Shown: in pieces, positions 1-9,980 of the stretch
Numbering within the stretch: the stretch's first letter is position 1
Layout: each line of letters opens with the position of its first letter
Assembly: GCA_002284615.2 (NCBI GenBank)
Contig: MU069504.1
Coordinates: 86,915 to 103,323, forward strand
Reading direction: 5' to 3'
Source of the DNA: Dunaliella salina
Lineage: Eukaryota; Chlorophyta; Chlorophyceae; Chlamydomonadales; Dunaliellaceae
Length of the DNA stretch: 16,409 bases
Notes under the pieces: generated by a model
The model's database searches: none
What the model was told of the DNA's origin: nothing
What the model saw: only the letters and a program-made list of their open reading frames with translations
Program-made: the position numbers and the translations under genes

Positions 1-738
1 TGTGTGTGTATGTGCTGGGGGGGGGGAATGCATGCATGCGTGCACACACCTGATTACTCTTTGGCAGGAAGAAAGGCTACCACACAATGTTTTAAATCCT
101 GGTTTACCTGAAATTCAATGCCCTGCTCTCTTACTTCGTAGCTTTTGGGAGAGAATTGGGAGGACCAGAACATTCTATATCATCTTGAACCATTTCTCGC
201 ATTTTTGTTTTGCTTGTTTGTGCTGAAATTGGGCTGAAGTGGGTCTTTTGATGGGTTATTGGCGCGATGTCGAATGCCCATTCCGGGCAGCTGAATTTAG
301 GTAAAAGGTCCATTAGAGCATACGAAAAAATTTTGAGGATTTCTCGTGGCCTGTGCTCGAGATAGCCCAACATGGTACTGCCTAGTGGCCATCTTTGGGT
401 TACCTCCTGACGTTAGGCCTAACTGACGTGTGATCTTCGCATAAAAACCCTTCGCATAAAATCGGGGCATTAGTTATTAAATAGACGCTACAGCATTCGC
501 GCTGGGGGTTTCGTAGCCTCCTGCCCCAGAACAATCTCTGTTACAATGCCCCAACTGGGGATGGTGCTGAGGTATTTCTTTTAAACTTTCAGTTAAGTTG
601 TATCTTCAAAAAATTTGCCCTCGGCTCGCACATGCGCCAGTAAAATGCATTTGTGAACCACCACAAGTCAAGAACTTATCGATCCGACATCGATTGCACT
701 TCCAAATTAACTTGATATTTATTTGGATTAATCACAAC
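1..738. other. Upstream region without recognised gene
   Basis: The first 50 bases hold a TG run, a run of ten G (17-26) and CATG/CACA simple sequence. The rest has no open frame with recognisable protein features and no splice-consistent extension of the downstream gene. An AT-rich stretch at about 700-730 precedes the start codon, but I cannot call a TATA box or transcription start. Confidence 0.5.
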
Positions 739-3700
739 ATGCTGTGCTCACAACTCGGCAAGAGTGTTGTCGTGGGCCATCGCAGGTGCCTTCCTGCCTG
801 CGCTGTTGAGAGGAAAGCAGGCCATCGCAGGGTAGGAAAGGTTAACTCGACCCGACGCAACGCAGCTGTGAGGACGCAGGCTGTTTCGGTGAGTGACTTG
901 TGCTCCAGCTGAGGGGGATTTTGAGCCACTTGTGCAGACACCAATCAGAGCCATTTGCGCCGTTCTGCCACGTTGAGAAACACCCATCAGAGCTTCATCT
1001 CATCAAACACACCTTTGTTGATTGTCTGTTGCAGACTACCGAGCCTGAAACTGCTCAAGTCCAGAAGAACTCAGAGTCATGGCAGGCCTGTGACTCCATT
1101 TTGCCACCCTGGGGCAAGAAAGGCACTAGCTTGCATCAAGTTGAAGACGGACTGTGGTACCTTCGCCAGGTAAAGCAATTTTGATGTTGTCAAATCCTGG
1201 CACATGACTGCAAGTAAGGTTTTGTTTGACCTCTGCCTAATGTGTCTCAGATGACTCGCCAATTCACACATTCATGTTGAGTTCACTGCAACCTGTTGCA
1301 CTGGGCAGGACTTCTTCGATGGCAGCGCCCCCTATTTCAATGCCTATAATACCTGCTTCATCGTGAGGTATGTAGCAGATTCAACATTTTTTCCAGGAAA
1401 TGTTCAGCAGGCAACTGCCTTTGTCCCTCTCACCTTTTGACCTTCTTCCTTCCTTCCTTCAATCTCTTTTGTGCCTCACCTATTCCTTTTTTCCAACCTC
1501 CCTTTCACCTTGTACTCTCATTTGGCCAGACTTCCAGGGGACCTGGGCAACATGGCTGTTTCTCCTTGCAGCATGACTGAAGAAGCCAAAGTGAGTTATC
1601 AGAGTGTAAAAACGTTCACTCTCATTTTCTGGATTTGTTTGAACACATATCGCCTTTGTGGTTGATTGCAAAAACATCTTCAGGGTATATGAATTGCAAA
1701 CTGAACTTTTTTTGTTTGGCAATTTTCTGTGCACACAGTATCTGCTGAACCAAGTGCCAGGAATTGCGGAGAAAGGAATCCAGTGAGTTAGCGCTCATCT
1801 CTGTCTGCATTTTTTCCTGTTTTTTCCAATGAACTGATGCCATAAGGTTGTTTGTAGATGTAATTGAAAGGGTAGTTGTGCATTTGCATTTGTGGGCTCT
1901 TCTTCAGATGAGGAGGCTCGCGTGACCACCTTTGTCCCGAAAGTCAAAAGTTTGTACTTTGCTGAGGAGGGAGAAAGCTGAGGACATCAAAGTATCACGA
2001 GATGGAAGAGCTGTTTGCCTGGCAGATGCTGAGAGAGCTTTTGCTCCTTGCACTTTCCACCGTTTCTTACAATTGTATGTGCCCGTGTCTTCACCCAATT
2101 TCTGCTTCACAACTTCACAAATGCATCCCCCCTTGCATGCAATTTACCGAAGTGGCAGCCAAAGGCCTCATTATGTTCATTGCAATACATTACATTTTGG
2201 AATTTGACTTCAGCCAGATAGTTAGGCTGCTCGGTATTGTTTAAAATGTCCAAAAAAAGTGTTTGGAACTCATCATGTCCAAGTTTGGGGACATCTGGAG
2301 TTGAGGGCAGCGAAAGAAAGATATTAAACACACGGATGCGAGATCATCAATGGCGTCGCCATCCTCATGGCTTCACTCACTGTTCACGTGCTTCTGTGCA
2401 GGCACATTGTGGCGAACAGTGTCTCCCCTGAGCACTGGACTTTCACTCCTGGGCTGCTGAAGATGTACCCTGATGCCACTGTATGGGCTTGCCCAGGTGC
2501 GACAGAAATGGAATTTTTTGAAGCAACACCTGCCGTTTACCCTGTGAACTTGGAGACTTTGTCTGTGCATGCTAGATACTATTGTGTGGGCTTGTCGTGC
2601 GCAATAGACGGGTCAGTTTTCCGGATGCACAGAATGCAGTCATGCTGCAGTCTCAAACAATGCTTCCGTCAATCCAAATTTTGATCCAAATTTTGACTTT
2701 TTTTGGTTTGAATGCAGTTGTTGATTTTCTTGTGCATTCCTGTTCTCAACAAGGGTGTTTTCTGCTGTCGCGTCAGTTGTATCCCCTCAAAAGCCAGCTG
2801 TTTGCCAAGCAGCCCGCCAGCCCAAGCTGAAGGAAAGGAAAGGAATGCGCTAGTTAGCTATACTTGCTTGCGGGGGCTGCTTAGCTAAGGTGAAAAAATG
2901 TATGTGACCATACCGGTCCAAGCTAAAAAATTTTCAGGTGTACAGCCACCAGGTGGCCTAGAACAGTCACGAATGTGACTGCTACTGCAAGTAATGATCA
3001 GTCAGGCCTGCAGTGGATCAAGTGAGTCAGCCAATCCAGAGCAACCTCGCAGTTGTGCATCATGCTAGTGTGTACACCATTGCAGTGTCAGCAGTAAGCC
3101 TGTGTGTTCACCATACCATGGCTGAGTGCTCGCCAATCCTGGGCGCACCATGCAAGTGCAGTGCAGGGCTAGCCTGTACGTAGCAGTATACCATAATGAC
3201 GGCTCAAACATTTAGGTGATCAGCCGTGTTGCATGACTGCTGCAGTTTGGAGCATGAGGAACTTCCGAAAGCAGCACCTACATCAGCCCACAGGCATGCA
3301 CAGGTGTAGTCCAGTCTTCCTTTGGGATGAAGCCCCTTATGTTAGGGGGCCCTGGACCTGGCAAGAGTGTGGAAAGCAACAGGATCTGAAGACCTTTTTT
3401 TTTTTTCTGTGCAACTGCCGGAGCATGACTTCGCTTGCAAACCTTCAATTTGGTCCAGGCTTCATCAAAACATCTCCATTCAATGACATCCCTCATTTCA
3501 GTTTTACCCCTAGCACTCAGACGCTAAATCAATTTTTGATGCCTCTCTGGAATACTGCTATGCAAAGGAATCGACACTACAAGTGCTGCCGTGGGCCAAG
3601 CGGGCGGCGTGGATCTGTGGCGCAGCCTGTTCGATGATATTAAGCGGAGCGATGGAAGTGCGCCAAATATCAGGTAAAATGAGATGCCCTGTATCATGCT

Positions 3701-6700
3701 TTTATTTGGAAGGGGAGGCTGGAGCAGACCCAGAGCAACAATTCTCTGGAAGCAGCTTATTTGGTTAAGTTGACTCCAAGTTGTGGTTGTTTTAAGGCAG
3801 CTGAGGAGCAGTGTGCAATGTTCCAACATGAGTTTAGGCCTGCAAGAAGTTAACTTCAGATTGGGGTTATTTTGAGGGCAGCTGTTGATGAGTGTGCAGT
3901 GCTCCAACATGAATTTATGGCTGCAACAGCCCACGTCAGTCGGGTTGAACCAGTGCATGTGTACATGCCGCCTTGACTTAAGCACTTTTGATGCCTAACT
4001 CCAGAATTTACATCACATGTGCATGGAATCGGACTAACCAAGAGACCTGGTGTGTGGTGTTGCCTTCACTGGTGGTGGTGCTATGATGCTGTCAGCAAGA
4101 CCACAACACACAAGCGCTCCCGCGCACGCGCACACACACATACACACATCAAATGTAAATGATTCATGGATGAATCTGTGACCCAGTCAGCAACATCACA
4201 TTTGCTGACTGGGTCACAGATTCATCCATTTATCAAAATGTTTGACTGCTAGGCAGCCACAAAAAACACCACCCACATCGTTGATTGCTTTGATGGCAAC
4301 ATCAAAATGGTGCCATTGTTGGTGCCAGTGCCATCGAGCTGTTGCAACACCCCTCCACTCCTGCCATTCTCTTGTGCCAGCTGCATGCTGTCACCATGTC
4401 CGCATTTTCTGCCTGCCACTCCTGGTGCCTACATGGCGAACTGAGCGTGTATCTGATAGAGCAAGAAAATCACAGCATACAGCAACAGTTTTAGGATGAA
4501 ATATCATATTATTCTTGTTACTTTCATTAAAGGCTGTCCTGTTTTATTTTTCCATGGTTTGTATTGAAAAGTGTACATTTGGACAAAACACTATGGAGAT
4601 CCATTTTGTTTGCAAATGCAAGTGCCCTGCATTACAGTTCTGACTCCGCAGCGATGCGTCTTTGAAAAGGACCCAGGAGAAGCAGCATGATAAAAGAAAC
4701 AGTGATAAAAAATACCTGATGATAGAAAATACCCCGCAAATAATGGTAGGTTTCACAAATTCTGCGACTTTGAAGCAGAACAATGTTTGCGCTATAGATT
4801 AAGAAGCATCAAAATTCAAGATACCGCTGTCAGGAATGGGCAGGGTGAGTTCGCGTCTGTAATGCTGTTCTAGACCTAACATGGCCATTCTGATTTAATG
4901 ACACAAGTTCTTGCTGGCCTGGCAATCCTGCTTCCTTGTATTAGTAAATGCTTGCGTGGCCTGTGTTCGTGGCTCATGTGTGTGCTTAGATGGCCAATTC
5001 CCTGTTGTTGAAAAACTCGGCACGTGTGTGAGACTGACGAGAAAGTCAGTCTCACACATGGTAGGTGGTGGTGAAAAGCCATCCAGCAGCTGCACCGTCG
5101 TAATTCAACCAACCATCCTGCCTCCAGGACACTTGTGCAAAGCCGTCGTGCTTAATGCTGGCGCTTGTATGTGCAATGCAACCTGCTTTCTTGCGCTGCC
5201 CATGGTCTGATTCCGGCCTCTGCTTTTAATAACAGACAGACTTTTTGGATGGCTTGTAGGCAAACAACTGGTTCCCATACAATTTGTGTCGAGTTTAGGG
5301 TTTAAAATTGAAATAAAGCTCTGCCACCGTACTGGTCTGCAGGGTCATCGAGAACAACGACACCCCCTTTGCACCACCAGAGCTGGGGGGAGATGTGGAG
5401 TTTGCGGTGTTTTGCAGCGACCCCCCCATCCTGCAGGAGACCACCGTGCTCATCAAGTCAAAGCGCGCAATTGTGCTGGGAGACATGGTGGGTGGTGTGA
5501 AGGCACCAGGAGCTTACAGATTATAGATGGATTGATTAGATGCAGTTGTAATTCAAACTAGTGATCGCAGGCAGGCAGGTTACATGGCAGGAGCTCCAGT
5601 AAAAAGGACCAACTGCAAGCCTGGGCGACTGAGGAACGTGCCTTAGTCCCTAAATTAGAAGTGATGCACAGATGGGGATGCCCACCCCATACGCGCTTCA
5701 CTTCTGCTACACTGCTGGTAATGAAGCACCAGGTTCGAATCGCACTGGGTGCAGTAGTCAAAAAATCGTGTCTCAAGGCAGAGAGCTTGCCATGCATTAC
5801 CTGTCGCGCCTGTGGACAGTCGGTTTCAACACAGGTGGGGGGGGTGGTACATGTAGTGAGAATCGTCTGTACTTTCCCATTTTACTGAACCCTGTCTTTT
5901 GGGCAGCCATTGAGGCAACAGACATAGACTCAACCAGAATGTTCATGGATGGGTGTACGATCAGTTGTATCAGACCATATTGGATTAGATATGGGAGCAG
6001 TGATTTTACGGCCCTAGGCAGCACCTGTTGAGGCAGCTGTCAAGGTAGCAACTTCCCAGCAGCCGGTATCTGCTGATGTACCGGCTTTGTGTAGATTATT
6101 TATGGCCTGGTTGGATGTGCGCAGGTTTCATGTGTGAATCCTGTCAGATGTAAGGGGCAAGGATGGAGTAATGCTGACCAGCATAAGTCCTTAATAGGAC
6201 ATTTCAGCGGCTTCAAGAAGGAGAAGAGCATCCCTTATTGTAAAAAGAAGAATTCTCGAGTCCGAAGCATGCTTATCCGCTTGGCGTCATGCTTATCCCA
6301 AATGTTTTTTACCTTTGTAAATAGTGGCTAACATCGAGTTCAAGCAACCAAATGTGACTGCTTGAGGAAGCAGTCACATGGTAAGTGCCAGCATGCAACG
6401 TTTGGAGAATGTAAGGAAGAAACGTGACCATCTCTGCAGATGGCCCAGAGTCTTACCTCTGCCCTTAACATTCCATTTAACATAAAACATTTTGGTTCCT
6501 ATTGTAGCTTACACGAGACCCGAACCTTCACACTTGTCATGCTTTGTCATTGCAGGGTTTCACACAGGAGACTGAGATCCAAAACTCAGCACCTGATTTC
6601 GCCAAGTTCCTCTACAGTGCTTTCAAGCTGAACACCAGCCTGGCAGCACCCATTCCCTACCCTGCGATGGCCAAAAACCCTGAGCTGGGAGCCCAGTGGA

Positions 6701-6819
6701 AGGCCAAGGTCATGAGCTGGCCGGAGTGGGACCGCCTGCTGTGCTGCCATCTGCAGCCTGTGGTCCCAGACGGCCGAGCTAGGATGCAGGAATGCTATGC
6801 CTTCTTGCCTAAGGCCTGA
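739..6819 (+). CDS. DUF4336-type protein, eight exons, probable organelle-targeted
   Basis: Exons placed by GT-AG sites and frame: 739-888, 1035-1169, 1309-1367, 1530-1590, 1739-1782, 2402-2496, 5343-5487, 6556-6819 (stop TGA 6817-6819). Joined coding length is 953 nt, so one base is missing for an intact frame; the fault lies at the exon 6/7 junction. Exon 1 (50 codons) is rich in R, A, V, S with almost no acidic residues and ends VRTQAVS, which suits a chloroplast or mitochondrial transit peptide. The mature part follows the DUF4336 layout: VEDGLWYLRQ, then CFIVRLPGDLG, a MTEEAKYLL helix, HIVANSVSPEHW, YPDATVWACPG, VIENNDTPFAPPEL, a late KSKRAIVLGDM strand, and WPEWDRLL near the C-terminus. 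The family is of unknown function; I link it to metallo-hydrolase-like folds only by impression. The start is the ATG in CACAACATG, in frame with exon 2. No promoter was identified. Family assignment about 0.75, exon model about 0.8. Confidence 0.78.
2964..2981. repeat. Short inverted repeat CAGTCAC/GTGACTG
   Basis: Seven-base arms, CAGTCAC at 2964-2970 and GTGACTG at 2975-2981, with a GAAT loop, in intron 6. The arm sequence recurs in the intron 7 hairpin. It is short enough to be chance on its own. Confidence 0.5.
3765..3931. repeat. Diverged tandem duplication, about 85-bp unit
   Basis: Copy 1 starts near 3765 and copy 2 near 3850. Both contain GGCAGCTG, then AGTGTGCA, then TCCAACATGA and end near CTGCAA. 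The copies differ at many sites, so the duplication is not recent. It lies in intron 6. Confidence 0.7.
4166..4229. repeat. Perfect 28-bp inverted repeat with 8-nt loop
   Basis: Arms 4166-4193 and 4202-4229 are exact reverse complements; the loop is CATCACAT. The transcript would form a long perfect stem inside intron 6. Nothing indicates a transposon terminal repeat or target duplication around it. Confidence 0.95.
5023..5060. repeat. Hairpin, 14 perfect base pairs plus two outer pairs
   Basis: Arms TGTGTGAGACTGAC (5025-5038) and its exact complement (5045-5058) flank the loop GAGAAA; a G-T and a C-G pair extend the stem. It lies near the 3' end of intron 6. Confidence 0.9.
5488..6555 (+). 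other. Intron 7 of the DUF4336-type gene
   Basis: Donor is ATG|GTGGGT and acceptor CATTGCAG; phases agree (0 and 0), joining GDM to GFTQ. The only structure seen is a perfect hairpin at 6352-6379. Several open frames occur but none resembles a protein. Confidence 0.65.
6352..6379. repeat. Perfect 12-bp hairpin with GAGG loop
   Basis: Arms ATGTGACTGCTT (6352-6363) and AAGCAGTCACAT (6368-6379). It lies in intron 7 and is followed by GGTAAGTG, which resembles a splice donor. Confidence 0.9.
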
Positions 6820-7023
6820 GCAAAAGGCTCGCTGAGTGAAATATTCCTTGAGGAGACAAACGCATGTAGGTTCCGATTGCTAGCAGACAAAATCCATTAG
6901 CTTCTATGAAGGGAACACATGTGAATGAGGTATCTGGATGCCTACATGTTAAAAAGGAGTCTGAGTCACGTACGTGGTGAGGGTGGCTGAGGGGGAGCTG
7001 GGATCGCTAGTACATGCGTGAGA

Positions 7024-7115
7024 TGCCATCTGCAGCCTGGTCCCATGCCGAGCTTGGATGCAGGAGTGCCATGCCTGCTTGCCAAAGTCCTGATTTCAGT
7101 GCTGAATAAAAGGCT
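7024..7115 (+). pseudogene. Decayed partial copy of the terminal coding segment
   Basis: This stretch matches 6745-6835, the last 25 codons of the DUF4336-type gene plus some 3' flank, over its whole length. Shared blocks include TGCCATCTGCAGCC, CGAGCT, GGATGCAGGA, TGCCTT/TGCCTG and AAAAGGCT. Two small deletions (after GCAGCC and before CGAGCT) break the frame, so it cannot encode the same C-terminus. It lies about 200 bp beyond the stop codon, as expected of a local duplication. An AATAAA occurs at its end (about 7105-7110). Confidence 0.8.
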
Positions 7116-7659
7116 GGGATCATTAAAGCATGCATGAGCTGCTGAGTGTGGGCCTTTCTACGGCAGTACCGCCTGCAATGGCATTCCACGCTGTTCTAAT
7201 GTTAAATGGTTATGCCAGCCCAGTGGTGTGTCATGCTGCAAATGGATCTAATGAATTTAAGAATGCTGATACTGCTGGGGGGTGCGCGCCTGCTTTTTGT
7301 CTCTTGTACTTGGCTTGTACTGTCTGTTCTCCGTTTCGTGATCGAGAAGAAAATTTTATGTCTGTGTGCGAACTTTTTTACAAAACTGCCTGAGCAGCTC
7401 CAGCAATGTTGTTGGCAACTTTGCATGATTCAAGCTGCTTGACTGCCACTTTGCTGAAAGTCTTGCCAAAAAGAAGTATTGAAGTACGTGCAGTAGTACG
7501 GATTCAACATTAGTTTTTTCTGTGTGCTCTGTCTGCGAGGAGGAGTAGACCATGTGTCTCCTTAATTCATGTGGCGAGAATTTCTATGCCTACACAGTGA
7601 TTGTTCCATTGACCCACCAAATTAGTAATGTTGTGAAGCATGTTGTAACTTGGCAGAAT

Positions 7660-7960
7660 GAAACATTGGACTGGTCAGTTACCACCGACTGGACATAGCA
7701 AACGTCTCTTGGATATGCGTGACTTTTTGACGGAGAACTTATAGCCAACAGACGCTCTTGCAACCAGATGGAATAATTCCTGACTATCGTCAAATGCATT
7801 CCGCTGAGTCAATAAAATTAGTGGTCTACCCATTGTAAGTATATCACCTTAGATTCAGGATTTGAGACCAGAATGTGTGACTAGTCTAATACCAACATGA
7901 TGTAACCAGAACTGAGTTTTACTGAATGGTGTTTATCAAATAAAACATCATTGCATCACT
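7660..7960. repeat. Dispersed repeat modules A and B, left cluster
   Basis: Module A (about 7660-7795) shares ACCACCGA, GGACATAGCA, GTGACTTTTT and ATTCCTGAC with 14515-14625. Module B (about 7848-7920) shares TTCAGGATTTGAGAC and GTAACCAGAACTGA-like blocks with 14830-14895. Both pairs are in the same orientation and clearly diverged. Confidence 0.6.
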
Positions 7961-8125
7961 TATGGAGCGGACCAGTGATTGGTCAGTTGTTGCATTTAAT
8001 CCCAATTCCCTTGAAAAAAACAGCAGGGGGGTGCCAAAAAAAAACATGTTTCGACCTGCGCCAACCATTATTTTGGATACGCAGGATGTCATCATAATGA
8101 TATTAGGGGGTTAAGGTAAGATTAC

Positions 8126-8190
8126 ATTGCTTTATCCGCCTACAAGGGCAGCTGAGCGGAGACATAGAGGCCTGCAACCAGACCAATTTA
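8126..8190 (-). mobile_element. Truncated copy of the SINE-like module C
   Basis: On the plus strand TGCTTTATCCGCCTACAAGG then GCAGCTGAGCGG matches 14651-14685 with several differences. The tRNA-like head is not recognisable and the DNA transposon boundary (8205) follows closely. Confidence 0.4.
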
Positions 8191-8280
8191 AGTAAGAATG
8201 AAAGTACAGTAGGTTCACGATTACTTCGTACCGGGGTATTATTTTTTTGACTTCGCAACACTTCGTACCACTTCGTATTT

Positions 8281-8378
8281 CAGCAGCATAATTTTGTGGT
8301 GGCAAAAGCATTTCGTCCCAGAAGCATAATTTTGTGGTGGCAAAAGCATTTCGTCCCAGCAGCGTAATTTTGTGGTGG
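8281..8378. repeat. 38-bp direct repeat, two and a half copies
   Basis: Units start at 8281, 8319 and 8357, each reading CAGMAGCRTAATTTTGTGG; the first two are almost identical over the full 38 bp. They lie in the left part of the DNA transposon. Confidence 0.9.
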
Positions 8379-8419
8379 GCTTGCAGGTTGGGGGGCTTGG
8401 GCTTGTCCCTGCTTCCTAT

Positions 8420-8439
8420 TTATATGTATACATATGTAT

Positions 8440-8475
<36 letters not shown>

Positions 8476-8488
8476 GTATATATATATG
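8420..8488. repeat. (CA)n / (TA)n microsatellite
   Basis: An ATGTATACATATGTATA segment is followed by a CA run and a TA run. Part of the left half of the DNA transposon. Confidence 0.95.
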
Positions 8489-8734
8489 GGCCTGATGTTG
8501 CCCTTTGACATGCTCGCATCTCGCTGTTTGCCTGGCTGAAAGCAGCAGGCTGGGTCAGAGGAGTGAAGAAGTTCCCTATCTTCTGCTGCCGCTGCGCCAT
8601 CTTTTTGATATCCTACCACTTTCAGCAAAGTAATCTACTTTGCACTTCGTTTTCACTTCGTAACACTTCGTATTTGAGGACCATGGATTCTTTTTTTTTA
8701 CTTCGTAAGATTTCGTTTTTGGGCCAAATGTTTA

Positions 8735-8935
8735 TGTAACGGATGGCTGAGCGACTGAGCCACTGAAAACTGATGCGCCCGGATGACACTTGAGAGCACC
8801 CCGCTTGTTTTCTCTATTTATATCGTTACATACCTCCCCCCGTTAGACGCCGACGTCCACGGCGGTTGAGGACGGTGGGTTTCGAACCGGGCAGCTCCAC
8901 CACTTGTAACAGATGACTGAGCGATTGAGCAGCGA
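8735..8935 (-). mobile_element. Miniature LTR retrotransposon (TRIM-like), 5' LTR truncated
   Basis: Read on the minus strand. The 3' LTR is 8735-8830, 96 bp, TGTAAC...GTTACA, with TATAAATA near its start (8815-8822). A purine tract GGGGGGAGG (8833-8841) lies two bases before it. A primer-binding site TGGTGGAGCTGC (8891-8902) lies two bases inside the other LTR, of which only the end remains (8905 to about 8935). The LTR ends match over about 30 bp with a few, mostly transition, differences. The internal region is only about 74 bp and has no coding capacity, so the element depends on another for replication. The 5' LTR is cut off where the Ty3/gypsy fragment begins. Confidence 0.75.
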
Positions 8936-9960
8936 ATCTCTTTGTCTGCAAAAAGGGTGGCACACTCCGCATGGTGATTGATTACAGAGCTCTGAATGCA
9001 GTCACAATCAGAAACAAGTATTCACTTCCGCGTGCTGAAGACCTTTTTGACCAACTGTCCAGGTCAAAGGTATTTTCTTCAATTGATCTGCAATCAGGTT
9101 ACCATCAGATCCGCATCACACCTGAGGATGTGCCAAAGACTGCATTCCGCACTCCATTTGGGCATTATGAGTTTGAAGTGCTGTGCTTTGGTCTGACAAA
9201 TGCACCAGCCACTTTTCAGTCTACCATGAACAAGATATTTGCTCCTTACATTGGCAAATTTGTTGTCATTTACATTGATGACATCCTGGTCTTCTCCAAA
9301 TCAGCTGAGGAGCACAAACAGCATCTGCAGNTGGTTCTTCAGATTCTTCGTGAACAACGCTTCTATGCCAAGCTGCCCAAGTGTGAGTTGAACCGCTCAG
9401 AACTTGAATTTCTGGGGCACATTGTATCAGTGCATGGCCTCCGTTTTGACCCAAAGAAAATCATAGCAGTCCAGGAATGGCAGACTCCATCAGATGTCAC
9501 TCAGGTACGCCCTTTCCTTGGACTTGCAAATTACTTTCGCAGATTTGTGCAGGGGTTTGCAGCCATTGTTGCACCTCTTGTCCACTTGACTCGTGCAGAT
9601 GTTCCTTTTCAGTGGACTCAGAAACAAGAGGACGCTTTCCGCCGCATAAAGCATGCACTTATCTCAGCACCTGTTCTCAAGCTCCCTGATCCAGACCTGC
9701 CATATGAAGTCATTGCAGATGCATCCATCAACGGCATCGGCGCTGTTCTGGTTCAAGAAGGNCATCCGGTTGCCTANTACAGCCNCAAGTTTTCTCCTGC
9801 TGAGAGNAACTACACAACAGGTGAGCNAGAACTGCTTGCTCAACATGATGCACTCTTGCAATGGCGCTGCTATCTGGAAGGGCCAGAAATTACTCTGGTT
9901 ACAGACCATAATCCGCTGGTCTACCTGGTCTCTCAGCCACTCCTGTCACGCCTTTCGCGC
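8935..9960 (+). pseudogene. Ty3/gypsy reverse transcriptase-RNase H fragment
   Basis: An open frame begins mid-domain at [20 protein letters not shown] and continues through [23 protein letters not shown], the catalytic YIDD (9271-9282), FLGHIVS, the thumb/connection FLGLANYFRRFV, and RNase H with DASINGIGAVL, a GE-ELLA block and TDHNPLVYL. It would copy element RNA into DNA and remove the RNA strand. Gag, protease and integrase are missing, the N-terminal RT part is missing, and homology stops near QPLLSR (about 9951); the frame then runs through the tRNA-like sequence to a chance stop at 10027-10029. An upstream in-frame TGA near 8926 confirms truncation. Ambiguous bases at 9331, 9762, 9777, 9785, 9807 and 9827 hide some residues. 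It lies antisense to both flanking LTR units, so it probably does not belong to them. Confidence 0.92.
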
Positions 9961-9980
9961 CTGGACCCCAGGAACAGAGG

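Larger units (their letters stand above)
2497..5342 (+). other. Intron 6 of the DUF4336-type gene (2.8 kb)
   Basis: Donor is GTGCGA, weaker than the GTGAGT-type donors of the other introns; acceptor is GGTCTGCAG. The intron is far longer than introns 1-5 (139 to 619 bp) and contains a tandem duplication near 3765-3931, a CA-rich stretch near 4120-4148 and two perfect hairpins. No extra exon was recognised, although a small one cannot be excluded because the flanking exon phases do not match. Confidence 0.6.
6820..8204. other. 3' flank and dispersed repeats, no gene recognised
   Basis: Apart from the duplicated coding segment at 7024-7115, no protein-like frame was found. TGTAA, the usual green-algal polyadenylation motif, first appears well downstream of the stop (about 7645 and again about 7834), so the transcript end is uncertain. 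From about 7660 the sequence resembles repeat modules found again beyond 14500. Confidence 0.45.

Noticed and set aside
3233..3637. Plus-strand open frame of 134 residues
   Set aside because: It lies in intron 6, contains a phenylalanine run from a T homopolymer and looks like chance coding.
6368..6390. CATGGTAAGTG after the intron 7 hairpin as a hidden exon end
   Set aside because: Exons 7 and 8 already join in frame and no protein-like exon precedes the site.
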